NCBI GenBank assembly: GCA_002371895.1
Contig: DFHM01000012.1
Span: 91,038 to 155,037 of the forward strand
DNA length: 64,000 nucleotides
Direction: 5' to 3'
DNA from: Candidatus Saccharibacteria bacterium UBA3723
GTDB lineage: Bacteria > Patescibacteriota > Saccharimonadia > Saccharimonadales > Saccharimonadaceae
Shown here: positions 11,308 to 20,862 of the stretch, piece after piece
Position numbering within the stretch: position 1 is the stretch's first letter
Layout: every line of letters begins with the position of its first letter
The notes under the pieces: generated by a model
Seen by the model: the letters and a program-made list of their open reading frames with translations, nothing else
What the model was told of the DNA's origin: nothing
Database searches by the model: none
Made by a program: the position numbers and the translations under genes

Positions 11308-12459
11308 ATGAGTACTACGACAAAAGTCCAAATCGACACCAAGACGTTCATTCGTTTTTGGCTCGTCATTATTGGTTTTATTATTGCCGGCTATCTTCTC
11401 TACAAAGCTAGCTTTGGCCTATCAATTATCTTTTCAGCATTATTCTTTTCATTAGCGATTTCTCCGCTCATCAAAAAGATTGCCGGAATTTTCCCAAGCA
11501 AAAGTCGTGGTTTTTCTATCGCAATTTCCTACATTCTCGTAGTTGGTTTTATTATTGCCTTCGCGAGCATCGTCATTCCGACCGTCGCCAATGAATCGAT
11601 CAAATTCTTCAGTAGTCTTCCGTCCCTCGTCGATGATGCCACTGGCAATATTGGCCTTATTAACAAAATTGGCAACAATCTCGGCATTGCAAACTTACAA
11701 GACCAGATTAATCAAATCGTCGAAAGTTTTTCTAAAAACATGGTCGGCGATTTTGGCACAGTACTCAGCAATTCAATCAGCTCAATCGGCAGCTTCTTTG
11801 CAGTAGTAATCCTAGCCTTAGTACTCGCCTTTTTCATGCTCACCGAAGGTCCAGCGCTGGTCAAAAAATTCTGGAATGTCTTTGGCAAAACCAAAAATAC
11901 CAAGCGCGCCCAACGCGTTGTTAGTCGCCTTGCTGAGACAGTATCTACATATGTTTCTAGCGCGGTCACCGTTGCATTAATTAACGCAGCCTGCACCACT
12001 ATCTCTGTCTTTATCATCTGTCTAATCTTTGGCATTGCACCAGGCCTAGCCTTCCCATTTGGCTTAATCACTGGTGTATTCTGCTTAATCCCAATGTTTG
12101 GTAGCTTCATCGGTGGCGCAATTGTCGCGCTGTTACTTGGTTTTAATGTCATGTGGGCCGGCATCGTCTTTATTATCTATACAATTATTTATCTCCAAAT
12201 CGAATCCAATATCATATCGCCAAAAATCCAAGGTAAAGGAATGAACTTACCTGCTCTCGTGATTCTATCCGCTGTCACAATTGGCGTTTATACTTTCGGC
12301 CTAGTCGGCGCAATCATTTCAATTCCGATTGCTGGCTGTATCAAAGTCCTCATCGAAGAATACGGCGCAGACCTCATGGACGACGGCAAAATTAACGGTA
12401 GCAATATCGAAACGCCAAAGAAAAAAGTCGACGACAAAAAACTTATCGCAACAAAATAA
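11308..12459 (+). CDS. AI-2E family transporter (PF01594-type permease)
   Basis: A 383-residue polytopic membrane protein with about seven hydrophobic segments: a pair near 15-60, one near 70-95, a longer extramembrane segment (about 100-150), and the C-terminal block with LVLAFFMLTEG and the repeated glycine-rich helices around 230-340. This is the layout of the AI-2E/YdiK/PerM family; substrates are mostly undefined and some members are Na+/H+ antiporters. An extended -10 TGGTACAAT ends 6 bases before the ATG, so the message is probably leaderless. Convergent with cysS across a shared terminator. Confidence 0.92.
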   Translation: MSTTTKVQIDTKTFIRFWLVIIGFIIAGYLLYKASFGLSIIFSALFFSLAISPLIKKIAGIFPSKSRGFSIAISYILVVGFIIAFASIVIPTVANESIKFFSSLPSLVDDATGNIGLINKIGNNLGIANLQDQINQIVESFSKNMVGDFGTVLSNSISSIGSFFAVVILALVLAFFMLTEGPALVKKFWNVFGKTKNTKRAQRVVSRLAETVSTYVSSAVTVALINAACTTISVFIICLIFGIAPGLAFPFGLITGVFCLIPMFGSFIGGAIVALLLGFNVMWAGIVFIIYTIIYLQIESNIISPKIQGKGMNLPALVILSAVTIGVYTFGLVGAIISIPIAGCIKVLIEEYGADLMDDGKINGSNIETPKKKVDDKKLIATK

Positions 12460-12464
12460 CCAAC

Positions 12465-12496
12465 AAAAAATATCTCCCAGTCGGGAGATATTTTTT
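12465..12496. terminator. Bidirectional terminator between AI-2E gene and cysS
   Basis: Symmetric A6-TATCTCCC-A-GTC-GGGAGATA-T6 hairpin between convergent genes. A copy differing by one base sits at 38014-38045. Confidence 0.93.
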
Positions 12497-13853
12497 ATTC
12501 AGCATATTGCCAAATTGACCCATCGGCTCCGTCCAGCAATGCAATCCCCTCATCGGAAATTTCATCACGTAACACATCGGCTGTCGCAAAATCTTTTTCT
12601 TTCTTTGCCTTAAAGCGTTTTTCGATTTTCGTCTTCAATTCATCAGAAATATCTGGCGTGCTCTCGGCAATTTTTAGACCAAACGCATCATCCAAAAACT
12701 TTACAAATTCTTCATCAGGAACGTTTGTCGACATAGATTTATCCAATTCTGCCAATGCGCCAGCAGAGTTCAAATTATTCTCGAGCTGCACCATCATTGC
12801 TTTGCGCACTTCCGACATGTCAGTAGCTTCTTTTTGCCAACGCAATGCCGCAAAATTACGGTAATTCAGCAGACGCTGTTTCGCGGCCGCAATATCCTCA
12901 AATGAGAAATTCCTTTCGCTCTGAAAATGCCCCTGCAATACCCACATTTTGTAATCCATATGTGAGTATCCTTTTTCTTCCAAATCGGAGAACATATAAA
13001 CATTTCCTAGCGACTTGGAGATCTTCTGCCCTTCAATCGTAATAAAATTATTATGCAACCAGAAGTTCGCCATTTTCTTACCGTATGCACATTCGGTCTG
13101 CGCAATCTCATTCGTGTGATGTACCGGAATATGGTCAATACCACCGCAGTGAATATCAATCGGCTCGCCAAGTTTTTCGTGAATAATCGTCGAGCATTCT
13201 AGATGCCATCCAGGATACCCCATCCTGCCACGATACTCCCACTGCATCGCGTGATCCTCTCCGTCACGGATCCATTTCCAAACTGCAAAGTCCGAAGGAT
13301 TGCGCTTTTCGTCACTAAATTCAATACGCGCACCGGCTTTCAGATGCTCCAAATCCAAGCGCGCAAAGTCTGCATACTTAGGAAACTTCGAAGTATCAAA
13401 ATACAAACCATCTGTCGTGTCGTATAGATAGCCTTTTTCATATAGCGCATCAACAAGTTGCGTGTCCTCCTTAATAAAATCCGTCGCACGACAAATGTCA
13501 GTCGGCTCAACCATGTTTAGTGCATGAAAATTCTCCAGAAAGTCGCCCATATACATCTCGGCAACTTCCCAAACAGTCTTACCTTCGCGTTTTGCACCTT
13601 TTTCCATCTTGTCTTCGCCGTCATCGGCATCGGACGTCAAGTGCCCAACATCTGTAATATTCAAAACGCGATCAACTGGCCAGCCCTCAAGCTGAAGAGT
13701 TCTAACTAATAAATCCCAGTAAACGTAACAAGTGAAGTTACCAATGTGCGCAAAGCTATATACTGTTGGACCACAAGTATAAATCTTTACTCTTTTATCA
13801 TTGATAGGAGTAAATTCTTCGACTTTCCTCGTCAGGGTATTATATAGTTTCAT
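12495..13853 (-). CDS. cysS: Cysteinyl-tRNA synthetase
   Basis: A 452-residue class I synthetase. Zinc-ligand Cys27 in YTCGPTVY, the HIGH motif as HIGN at 36-39, second zinc ligands in the LECSTI and VHHTNEIAQTEC segments, and the KMSKS motif as KISKS near residue 278; helical anticodon domain C-terminal. Start fixed by TATACT 7 bases before the ATG, so probably leaderless. Full length for the family (about 460). Confidence 0.97.
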   Translation of the reverse strand: MKLYNTLTRKVEEFTPINDKRVKIYTCGPTVYSFAHIGNFTCYVYWDLLVRTLQLEGWPVDRVLNITDVGHLTSDADDGEDKMEKGAKREGKTVWEVAEMYMGDFLENFHALNMVEPTDICRATDFIKEDTQLVDALYEKGYLYDTTDGLYFDTSKFPKYADFARLDLEHLKAGARIEFSDEKRNPSDFAVWKWIRDGEDHAMQWEYRGRMGYPGWHLECSTIIHEKLGEPIDIHCGGIDHIPVHHTNEIAQTECAYGKKMANFWLHNNFITIEGQKISKSLGNVYMFSDLEEKGYSHMDYKMWVLQGHFQSERNFSFEDIAAAKQRLLNYRNFAALRWQKEATDMSEVRKAMMVQLENNLNSAGALAELDKSMSTNVPDEEFVKFLDDAFGLKIAESTPDISDELKTKIEKRFKAKKEKDFATADVLRDEISDEGIALLDGADGSIWQYAE

Positions 13854-13871
13854 ACCCTTTAGTATAACAGA

Positions 13872-15500
13872 TTAGAATAGCAGTGATAACATTGCCGAAG
13901 CAATCATCGCAAAGATCATTAAAATCCACACAACGATAAAAGCGGCAATCGCAACGGCTTTCGCCGTATCAGTATTATTACTCACTGTCTTTTGAGGCGC
14001 GACGACGGATTGTCTAACCGCCTTATATTTCGGCGAGTCTCCAGGCGCAATTTTATTCGAAACAAACATGCCGGCATTTTGCTGCTGAATTCCGCGGATA
14101 CGGTTATCATTTCTACTAGTCATCTGCGAGTTACGAAGACCACGTCGATCTTCTTTAAATACATCGTCAACTTCAAGATTATTAATTGCCGCGCTTGTCT
14201 CCTTCTCGTGTAGATGGCGTGCTCGTTTATTACGATAACCAAACGCCGTAACGCCAAGCCCAATGCCTGTAATCAACATCCACATAAAACCAAGACCAAA
14301 CGCAATCAAGCCAGGTTCACCAGGAGTTATGTATATATCCGTATGACTATTCAGGAAAACTCTAAAAGCGTCAATTAAGTGGCCGACCACCAAACATATC
14401 AGTGGAACAATGAAAATTATCGACAAAACTCTTTTTACATCCACTGGAGAACTACCGACCATTTCGCCTGTACGCGCATTTACTGCGATATAGTGCAAAA
14501 TGCTTTCGCCATTACTCTTCTTATCGAGATAGCAATAAAGCCAGACTGGCATATACGCCGTATTCCACTTCACGCCTTTTTGTTCGAGGCGCATTTTATC
14601 CCAACGCACACCACGATCAAACAAGCTAATCGAATCCTGCATCTGGTAACGCATAATGTCTTCGACTTGCAGCTTTACTTTCTTATCCAAGTCATTAATG
14701 TTTACGTCGCGTTTCTCGCAGGCATACCCTTTCACCAAACGTGCGTCCCATTTCACGGCATTTTGCGTATCAAACGGCATAATTGCATTAACAATATTGT
14801 TCGTATTTATCAAAGCGTTCTGATTCAATTTATCTGAGGAAGCCTCAATCGTTAAATCATTAATAATTAAGTCAAACTTACGGTGGACACTATACAAATC
14901 GGCATCATAACGCGTTTCCTCGTTATCACCAGAACCAACCGTATATCTACGCGTTTGATGTTCGCCCTCGCCAGACATTTCGGCGCTCACATTCATGTCT
15001 ACCACCATGTATGGTAAAAATACGCCCATCAAGTTTTCTGGCCTAAAATCATTCACGAATTGTTTCTTCGCTAGACTCTTATGCTCTTTCATGTATCCGG
15101 CCATCTCAGCAAACGCATATTCACGCGTAACTCTAAATGGCAAAATCATATCCGGCACGGCACCATTTGGCAACTTATCATTAATCGACAGCGTATGCCT
15201 ACACCATGGACAACGTGCACTCATCGCTTCGTCCGTATTAAGAGTAATCGCCGCCCCACAAGATGTGCACTTCATCGTAATCATCGAATTACTGTCGATG
15301 ATTTTCTCTGCACCGCTACCGACAATCTTCCCCTTAAGGAAAGCCGGATTCTCATTATCCTGTACTAATTCGGGCTCAATCTCGCTCTTACAGTGCTGGC
15401 ATTTTAGCTTGCCAATCGTCACATCAAAAGAAACATCAGAGCTTCCGCAATGCGGACATTTTAATATTTTTCCTACGTTTTTACTTTTGCTTTCCGCCAT
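13872..15500 (-). CDS. Zinc-ribbon membrane protein, YdjG-like paralogue 3
   Basis: A 542-residue protein with two zinc ribbons (CPHCGSSD...CQHC near residue 15-40 and CTSCGAA...CPWC near 80-105), a long conserved alpha/beta region (about 115-340), two membrane helices (about 370-430), an Arg-rich segment with a conserved RGLRNSQM motif, and a final C-terminal membrane helix. ATG at 15500 is preferred to an upstream TTG. It overlaps the preceding paralogue by 20 bases. Family: TFIIB-type zinc-ribbon proteins like Bacillus YdjG. It is the last of three paralogues behind an SPFH gene. Confidence 0.85.
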   Translation of the reverse strand: MAESKSKNVGKILKCPHCGSSDVSFDVTIGKLKCQHCKSEIEPELVQDNENPAFLKGKIVGSGAEKIIDSNSMITMKCTSCGAAITLNTDEAMSARCPWCRHTLSINDKLPNGAVPDMILPFRVTREYAFAEMAGYMKEHKSLAKKQFVNDFRPENLMGVFLPYMVVDMNVSAEMSGEGEHQTRRYTVGSGDNEETRYDADLYSVHRKFDLIINDLTIEASSDKLNQNALINTNNIVNAIMPFDTQNAVKWDARLVKGYACEKRDVNINDLDKKVKLQVEDIMRYQMQDSISLFDRGVRWDKMRLEQKGVKWNTAYMPVWLYCYLDKKSNGESILHYIAVNARTGEMVGSSPVDVKRVLSIIFIVPLICLVVGHLIDAFRVFLNSHTDIYITPGEPGLIAFGLGFMWMLITGIGLGVTAFGYRNKRARHLHEKETSAAINNLEVDDVFKEDRRGLRNSQMTSRNDNRIRGIQQQNAGMFVSNKIAPGDSPKYKAVRQSVVAPQKTVSNNTDTAKAVAIAAFIVVWILMIFAMIASAMLSLLF

Positions 15501-16974
15501 CTTTTTGTCCAATCGGTCTATCTTCTGGCTTCGTATTAATCATGCGATCAATACCTAAATAATTAGCCATCTTTTCGCCCATCATTTCATTGCCATTTCT
15601 TGCAATCACACCACGAATCTCACTATCATTCTGACCTTTAATCCTAGACGCAGAAAGACCTTTACGATGCTCGTGGAATACATCGGATTTCTTCATGTTC
15701 TTAACGTCAGATTTCGTATCAGCCTCATGCTTGTGGCGCTTGTCCATATTGCGGTATTTACTCATCTTTAACCAGTAGAAGATGAACCCAGGCGTCAAAC
15801 CAGCCAAGCCCAAAATCCAGGCGTCGTTGTCGCTATCGGCACTAAAACAAATTCGTATCCAGGCATAGCCAGCAATAATACCAACAATCTCCAGCAAAAC
15901 CGAGAAAGCCATCAGCTTGGATTTATTGATTGGTACGCTACCCATCGTCTCGCCCGTACGAGCATTCACTGCAACATAATGTAGTAGTTTTTTATCCTCT
16001 TGGTAATAGCTATATAGCCACACTGGAAGATAGGCAGCTTTCCAGCTCGTACCTTTAATTTTTACATCTTCCTTCGTCCAGCGTGCACCGCGATCATAAA
16101 AAGTCATACTCTCTTTTACACGATATCTCGCCACATCGCTAGCCTGAGTTTGCACAACTGGCTTTAACGCATCAATATTCGTATCACGTTTTTCACTCGA
16201 AAAGCCACGAAGATAAGCCGGATTCCAACTGACGCAGTTCTCTGTATCGAACGGCATAATTGCATTAATGACGTTATTAGTATTGCTCTTCAAATCCTGG
16301 TTCAACTTATCGCTCGACGCTTCAACCGTCAAATCATCTATCAACAAATCAAAATCGCGTGTCACATCATATGCATCTGCATCATACAAAGTCTTACGAG
16401 TATTACCAGATCCAACCGTATATCGTCGCACCAAGTGCTCCGCCTCACCCGCCATCGAAGCTGACGCGTTCACGTCAACAATCATATACGGCAGATATAC
16501 GCCAGAAATATTATCAGTCTTAAATTCTGCCTTAAATTTCGGATGCGCAAAGAATTGGCGTTCATTTACGAACTCGCGAATCTTTGCCTCCGCAGCGGAT
16601 TTTTCAGTCTTAAATGGCAATACAAGATCCGGCACCGCACCATTTGGCATTTTTTCATTCACGGATAATACATGACGACACCAGTGGCAACGCGCACTCG
16701 TAACTTCCTCAGTATTAATGACAACCTCTGCACCACAAGACGGACACTTTAGCGTTAAAATTAAATCTTCACCAGGAATAATATTCGTAGCGCCATCACC
16801 CACAATATCACTAGTTAGACTATCTACGCCACCATTCGCATTCGCGCTCGTATCGTCAAAAACCGTGCGGCAAAAATTACACCTCAACTTGCCGGTAGAA
16901 GGATTTAATGTAACATCAGTTGCACCACAATTCGGACAACGGTTTGCACCATTTTTATCATTCTTAATTGCCAT
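15481..16974 (-). CDS. Zinc-ribbon membrane protein, YdjG-like paralogue 2
   Basis: A 497-residue paralogue of its two neighbours: zinc ribbons CPNCGATD...CNFC and CPSCGAE...CHWC, the shared PNGAVPDLVLPFKT segment, the shared ITVEASSDKLNQ-type motif, AVNARTGETMGS before a pair of membrane helices (about 355-410), then a basic C-terminal tail with KGLSASRI. It lacks the terminal third membrane helix of the other two. Eleven bases separate it from paralogue 1 and it overlaps paralogue 3. Likely acts at the inner face of the membrane with the SPFH protein. Confidence 0.85.
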   Translation of the reverse strand: MAIKNDKNGANRCPNCGATDVTLNPSTGKLRCNFCRTVFDDTSANANGGVDSLTSDIVGDGATNIIPGEDLILTLKCPSCGAEVVINTEEVTSARCHWCRHVLSVNEKMPNGAVPDLVLPFKTEKSAAEAKIREFVNERQFFAHPKFKAEFKTDNISGVYLPYMIVDVNASASMAGEAEHLVRRYTVGSGNTRKTLYDADAYDVTRDFDLLIDDLTVEASSDKLNQDLKSNTNNVINAIMPFDTENCVSWNPAYLRGFSSEKRDTNIDALKPVVQTQASDVARYRVKESMTFYDRGARWTKEDVKIKGTSWKAAYLPVWLYSYYQEDKKLLHYVAVNARTGETMGSVPINKSKLMAFSVLLEIVGIIAGYAWIRICFSADSDNDAWILGLAGLTPGFIFYWLKMSKYRNMDKRHKHEADTKSDVKNMKKSDVFHEHRKGLSASRIKGQNDSEIRGVIARNGNEMMGEKMANYLGIDRMINTKPEDRPIGQKDGGKQK

Positions 16975-16985
16975 AAATCCTCCCT

Positions 16986-18773
16986 TTAATAATCGTAACT
17001 ATAATCAAAGCCGCCAGAATCCCAGTCTGACCCACCAGAGTCCCAGCTGGACCCAGAATCCCAACTCGATCCAGAATCCCAGCTTGAGCCAGAATCATAA
17101 TCCCAACTAGAACTACTAGAGCCACCGCTACCACCGCTTCCTCCGCCAGCAATCAATGATAACAGCATGAATATAAAGATAATAAAGATAACGAAACCTA
17201 ATATCTGCGACCCATTAGACGAGCTCCCCACACTGCGCGTTGAACGCCCCTGTGCAGCATGAGTATAACTTCGGCCATTCTGGAACCTGCTACGTTCGAC
17301 GTCGAGCATTTCACTACGCCCAGTAGACAACGAACCAATTACGCGATTCTCATTTCTGCCGTAAACTTCCCTACTATAAGATCTTGTATTGGAAATCTTT
17401 CTGTCAATCGCATGCTCATTCTCAATCTTTGCACGCGTTTCATTTTCGTGATGATGACGCGATACTGGCTCCGTGTTTACGTAATGCGTTATCGCCCTAG
17501 TCACCAATCCAGTCCCGCGCGGAGGCTTATCCTTACCGGTAACATAATTCAGCAACGCTATTGGTAAACCAACCAAGGATATAAAGAAGAACAGCACGCT
17601 AATAATTGGGAATGGCAAGATCAACGCCAAAAGCATCATTACGCCAAACACAACTATCGGTGTTGCCGAGCGCCTCTTCATATTCGCTTCGGACGTCTTT
17701 ACCTCCGGCGAAGACTTTACGGACGGCAATCCACCGATAATCGTCGGCAAACATCCTACTGTTTCACCAGTTCGCGCATTTACGGCAATATAATAGATTC
17801 TTGCATCAATATTCGTTTCGCGACGGAAGCTAAACAGCCATACCGGAAGATACGCCGCCTTCCATTTTGTCCCCTTAATGCCAAGATGTTCTTTTATCCA
17901 GCAGACACCGCGGTCATACTGTGCAGTAGTTTCTTTTGCCTTACGGCGGGCAATATCCCCAGTCTGTAAAGCTACAATTTCCTTCAAATCATTAACGTTT
18001 ACCGAGCGTTTTTCACTCGAAAAACCGCGCAAATAATTCGCATCCCAAGCAACTGCATTTTCTGTATCAAACGGCAAAATTGCATTAATAATATTGTTCG
18101 AATTAACGTAAGTATCCTGATTCAAGCGCGCCGAAGAAGATTCGACTGTAAGATCGTCCACCAAAATCGTAAAATCGCGCTCAATATCGTATAAATCAAC
18201 CGACCAAGGCGCATGATCCTTATTCGGCTCGAGATTTATCTCAGCCTTACCCTTCATCTCCATGCGCGCATTCACATCTACAATAAAATACGGGAAATAG
18301 ACGCCATCCATCCCACGCTCTTCGAGAGCATTTACGAATACGTCATCGATTTTTTCAGTTCGTTGCTTGATGCATTCCCGGGCTTTTTCTAACGCTTCCT
18401 CTTTCGAAATCTTAAACGGTAGAACTAAATCCGGCACTGCACCATTAGATACGGTTTCATTGATAGTAAAAATATGACGACACCAGTGACACATTGCATC
18501 TGTTGCTTCATCCGTATTTATAACGACTTCTGCGCCACAAGAAGAACACTTAAATGTTTTTACAATATCGTCGCCTGGGATAATATCATTCGCCCCCTCC
18601 CCACGCGTTTCGCCATACATGCCTTCGACGCCACCAGCCTCGTTTGCACTTTTTGCCTCAAAAAGCGTCTTACAGTATGCACACTTAAGTTTTCCTTCTT
18701 TCGCATCCAGCGATACATCGCTGGACCCGCAATGCGGGCAGCGATGTATGCCATCCTTTAGCTTTTTAGCCAT
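16986..18773 (-). CDS. Zinc-ribbon membrane protein, YdjG-like paralogue 1 with Gly/Ser/Trp tail
   Basis: A 595-residue protein, the longest of three tandem paralogues. Zinc ribbons CPHCGSSD...CAYC (about 13-38) and CSSCGAE...CHWC (about 77-100), conserved middle region, AVNARTGETVG before two membrane helices (about 375-425), an Arg-rich linker, then a third helix (about 530-550). The end is a low-complexity tail of Gly/Ser followed by five imperfect GSSWDS repeats and a Tyr-rich end, which is glycine-rich and probably disordered. It follows the SPFH gene by 20 bases. Similar in plan to B. subtilis YdjG. Confidence 0.85.
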   Translation of the reverse strand: MAKKLKDGIHRCPHCGSSDVSLDAKEGKLKCAYCKTLFEAKSANEAGGVEGMYGETRGEGANDIIPGDDIVKTFKCSSCGAEVVINTDEATDAMCHWCRHIFTINETVSNGAVPDLVLPFKISKEEALEKARECIKQRTEKIDDVFVNALEERGMDGVYFPYFIVDVNARMEMKGKAEINLEPNKDHAPWSVDLYDIERDFTILVDDLTVESSSARLNQDTYVNSNNIINAILPFDTENAVAWDANYLRGFSSEKRSVNVNDLKEIVALQTGDIARRKAKETTAQYDRGVCWIKEHLGIKGTKWKAAYLPVWLFSFRRETNIDARIYYIAVNARTGETVGCLPTIIGGLPSVKSSPEVKTSEANMKRRSATPIVVFGVMMLLALILPFPIISVLFFFISLVGLPIALLNYVTGKDKPPRGTGLVTRAITHYVNTEPVSRHHHENETRAKIENEHAIDRKISNTRSYSREVYGRNENRVIGSLSTGRSEMLDVERSRFQNGRSYTHAAQGRSTRSVGSSSNGSQILGFVIFIIFIFMLLSLIAGGGSGGSGGSSSSSWDYDSGSSWDSGSSWDSGSSWDSGGSDWDSGGFDYSYDY

Positions 18774-18793
18774 TAGGATCCAATTCCCCTCAA

Positions 18794-20083
18794 TTATTGT
18801 GCAGCTGGAGTTTCTGGTGTTGCTGGAGTATCAGCAGCTGGAGCCTCTGGGGTCTCCGGAGTTGCTGGAGCTTCAGGAGCTGGTGCGGCTGGAGTTTCAG
18901 CGGCAGGAGCGGCCGGAGCTGGTGTAGCAGCAGGTGCAGCAGGAGCAGCAGCGGCGCCACCACCGACAGGCGTGACTAGACCACCGGCACCGCCCATTTG
19001 GTTGAGTGCCATACCGACGCCAAACATACCAGTTGCGCCACCACCGGCACTCTGGTTTTCGCCAGCAGCCTTGAAGCCCTGTGCGATTGTTGCCTGTGAG
19101 TAAGCAGCACCAACGGCACCACCATTTTGTGCCATAGCTTGGCCAATTGCACCCATGGCAGCAGCCTGAGCTTGACCCTGCATTGCAGTCTTGCGGAATT
19201 CATCGACAGTCTTCTGAGATTCTTCATCCCACTCAATTACAGCAGGCTGAATATCGATAACGGAAAGACCATAGAGCGTACCCCAATGGTGCTTCTGCTC
19301 GACGGCTTCATCTACATCAGCAGCAAAGTCTTCGAGACCAGCTTGAATATCAGGAATGGACTTACCGCCAGCGCAGAACTTAGACAAAGCGGTACTCAAA
19401 GAGCCAATGAAGCCATTAAATAGAGAGTCTTCAAGTGAGCCACCATCTTTGCCAGTATCAGCTAGGCTAAAGATCGTCTTACCAGTTGTACCAGTTAAGA
19501 AATCTGGAGCAATCGCATTCTTCATGAATAGGATTGGATCTACAATCTTGACGGTGTAAGTACCATGGCTTACTACGGCCATCTGAATGCCACCATATTT
19601 AGCATCATCGTATACAGCTGGAGTACGAGTACCATACTGCAAACCTGCGATTGGGCGAAGGTTTACATAGAAAGCCAACTGCTTATTGCTTGGCTGGCCA
19701 CCAAACTTGAACTGTTCAATACTCTGACCAAAGGTAGAGGCAAAGAAGCCATCACCTACAAAGAAGCTCTTAGCTTCTGGAATATCTTGTGTAGTGTAGG
19801 TATAGCGACCTGGTTCTGCAATAACGGCAGTGATGCCACCGTTCTCTACTAATACCAAAGCGGTATTTTCTGGAACCTCAAATCTACTACCATCGGAAAT
19901 GATGAAAGCATCTTCTTGACCATCGTTATTTGCGCTACCTTCTTTTTTCATTGGCGCAGCGCGACCAACTAGAGCCTGACCATCGAAGCCTTGTGGCACG
20001 GTCATATATTCAAGCCATTGGTTCGCAAAGCCAGCACCTAAGCTACCCTTTGCAGCATCCCATGCGCCTTTCAAAAAACCCAT
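18794..20083 (-). CDS. SPFH-domain (virion-core-like) protein, YdjI-like
   Basis: A 429-residue soluble SPFH/band-7-type protein starting MGFLKGAWDAAKGSLG, with the FIISDGSRFEVPENTALVLVENG segment early, the SPFH core (about 60-290), a Gln/Ala/Gly-rich oligomerisation region (about 300-375), and a Pro/Ala-rich tail (about 380-429) in place of the zinc ribbon that ends many homologues. In Bacillus, YdjI sits beside zinc-ribbon YdjG and PspA in a membrane-stress operon, and here the three zinc-ribbon genes follow directly. Leader with AAGGAGG before the ATG. No PspA is present in the window. Confidence 0.88.
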   Translation of the reverse strand: MGFLKGAWDAAKGSLGAGFANQWLEYMTVPQGFDGQALVGRAAPMKKEGSANNDGQEDAFIISDGSRFEVPENTALVLVENGGITAVIAEPGRYTYTTQDIPEAKSFFVGDGFFASTFGQSIEQFKFGGQPSNKQLAFYVNLRPIAGLQYGTRTPAVYDDAKYGGIQMAVVSHGTYTVKIVDPILFMKNAIAPDFLTGTTGKTIFSLADTGKDGGSLEDSLFNGFIGSLSTALSKFCAGGKSIPDIQAGLEDFAADVDEAVEQKHHWGTLYGLSVIDIQPAVIEWDEESQKTVDEFRKTAMQGQAQAAAMGAIGQAMAQNGGAVGAAYSQATIAQGFKAAGENQSAGGGATGMFGVGMALNQMGGAGGLVTPVGGGAAAAPAAPAATPAPAAPAAETPAAPAPEAPATPETPEAPAADTPATPETPAAQ

Positions 20084-20177
20084 TTGGAATCCTCCTTAGT
20101 TTTTATCTTACTTTTATGATACCACAAGCGTAATTATATTCCGTCAAAAACTGAACACATTTTTTATAAGCATCCAC

Positions 20178-20204
20178 AAAAAGCCCCGAATCAAAGTTCG
20201 GGGC
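20178..20204 (-). terminator. Terminator of ppa
   Basis: Stem GCCCCGAA/TTCGGGGC with a six-base loop followed, on the minus strand, by five T. Confidence 0.88.
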
Positions 20205-20226
20205 CTTTCTCTTCTCTATCAGTTAA

Positions 20227-20748
20227 TTAGAAGCGCTTGATTGCGTCTTCGATAACCTTCTGTGCCTCTTCGAGACCAAAGAAACCCTTTACCTGAGTTG
20301 TGCCAGGCTTCTTAAGATCCTTGTAGTGGTTGAAGTGGAATTCGAGCTGTTCGATTGTGCGTTTTGGAATATCCTCAAGCGTCTTGATGGCGTCACCATT
20401 GTTGCGGTCATCGTCAACGACAGCGATAATCTTATCGTCTACCTCACCATCATCAACGAACTTCATCACGCCGAGTATACGTGCCTTGACGTAAATACCA
20501 GTCGTAAGTGGCTGATCAGTAATGACGAGAACGTCGAGCTCATCGCCATCTTCATCTAGGGTCTGCGGAATAAAGCCGTAGTTGCAAGGTTTTGCAAATG
20601 CCATAGGCTCAATACGATCGAGCATAAAGCAAGCGCGCTTGCGGTCCCATTCAATCTTATGATTGCTACCGGTTGGGATTTCGATAACTACGTTAATCTC
20701 ACCGTTTTTGTAGTCTCCAGGCTCTAATACTTGGTTAAAATCTGCCAT
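20227..20748 (-). CDS. ppa: Inorganic pyrophosphatase (family I)
   Basis: A 173-residue soluble family I enzyme hydrolysing pyrophosphate to phosphate. Metal-binding acidic motif EDGDELDVLV and the second cluster DDGEVDDKIIAV are present, as is the KIEWDRKRACFMLDRI segment. Start at 20748 (MADFNQVLEPGDYKNG) is chosen because GAAAGGAGTG lies just upstream; extension upstream to 20811 would read through the leader. Divergent from gapA. Probably highly expressed in this anabolism-poor organism. Confidence 0.96.
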   Translation of the reverse strand: MADFNQVLEPGDYKNGEINVVIEIPTGSNHKIEWDRKRACFMLDRIEPMAFAKPCNYGFIPQTLDEDGDELDVLVITDQPLTTGIYVKARILGVMKFVDDGEVDDKIIAVVDDDRNNGDAIKTLEDIPKRTIEQLEFHFNHYKDLKKPGTTQVKGFFGLEEAQKVIEDAIKRF

Positions 20749-20812
20749 TTCACTCCTTTCAATTTTTGTGCCCCAAAACCGAGGCCTTTCCATTATCATA
20801 ACACAACCCATA

Positions 20813-20821
20813 TGCTATAAT
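20813..20821 (+). promoter_or_regulatory. Extended -10 of gapA operon
   Basis: TGCTATAAT, about 40 bases before the gapA ATG, leaving a leader with an AGGAG site. Unlike many genes here, gapA has a true leader. Confidence 0.65.
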
Positions 20822-20862
20822 AAGCATAAGTACCATCTAATAATTATTAGGAGAAAAACTAA

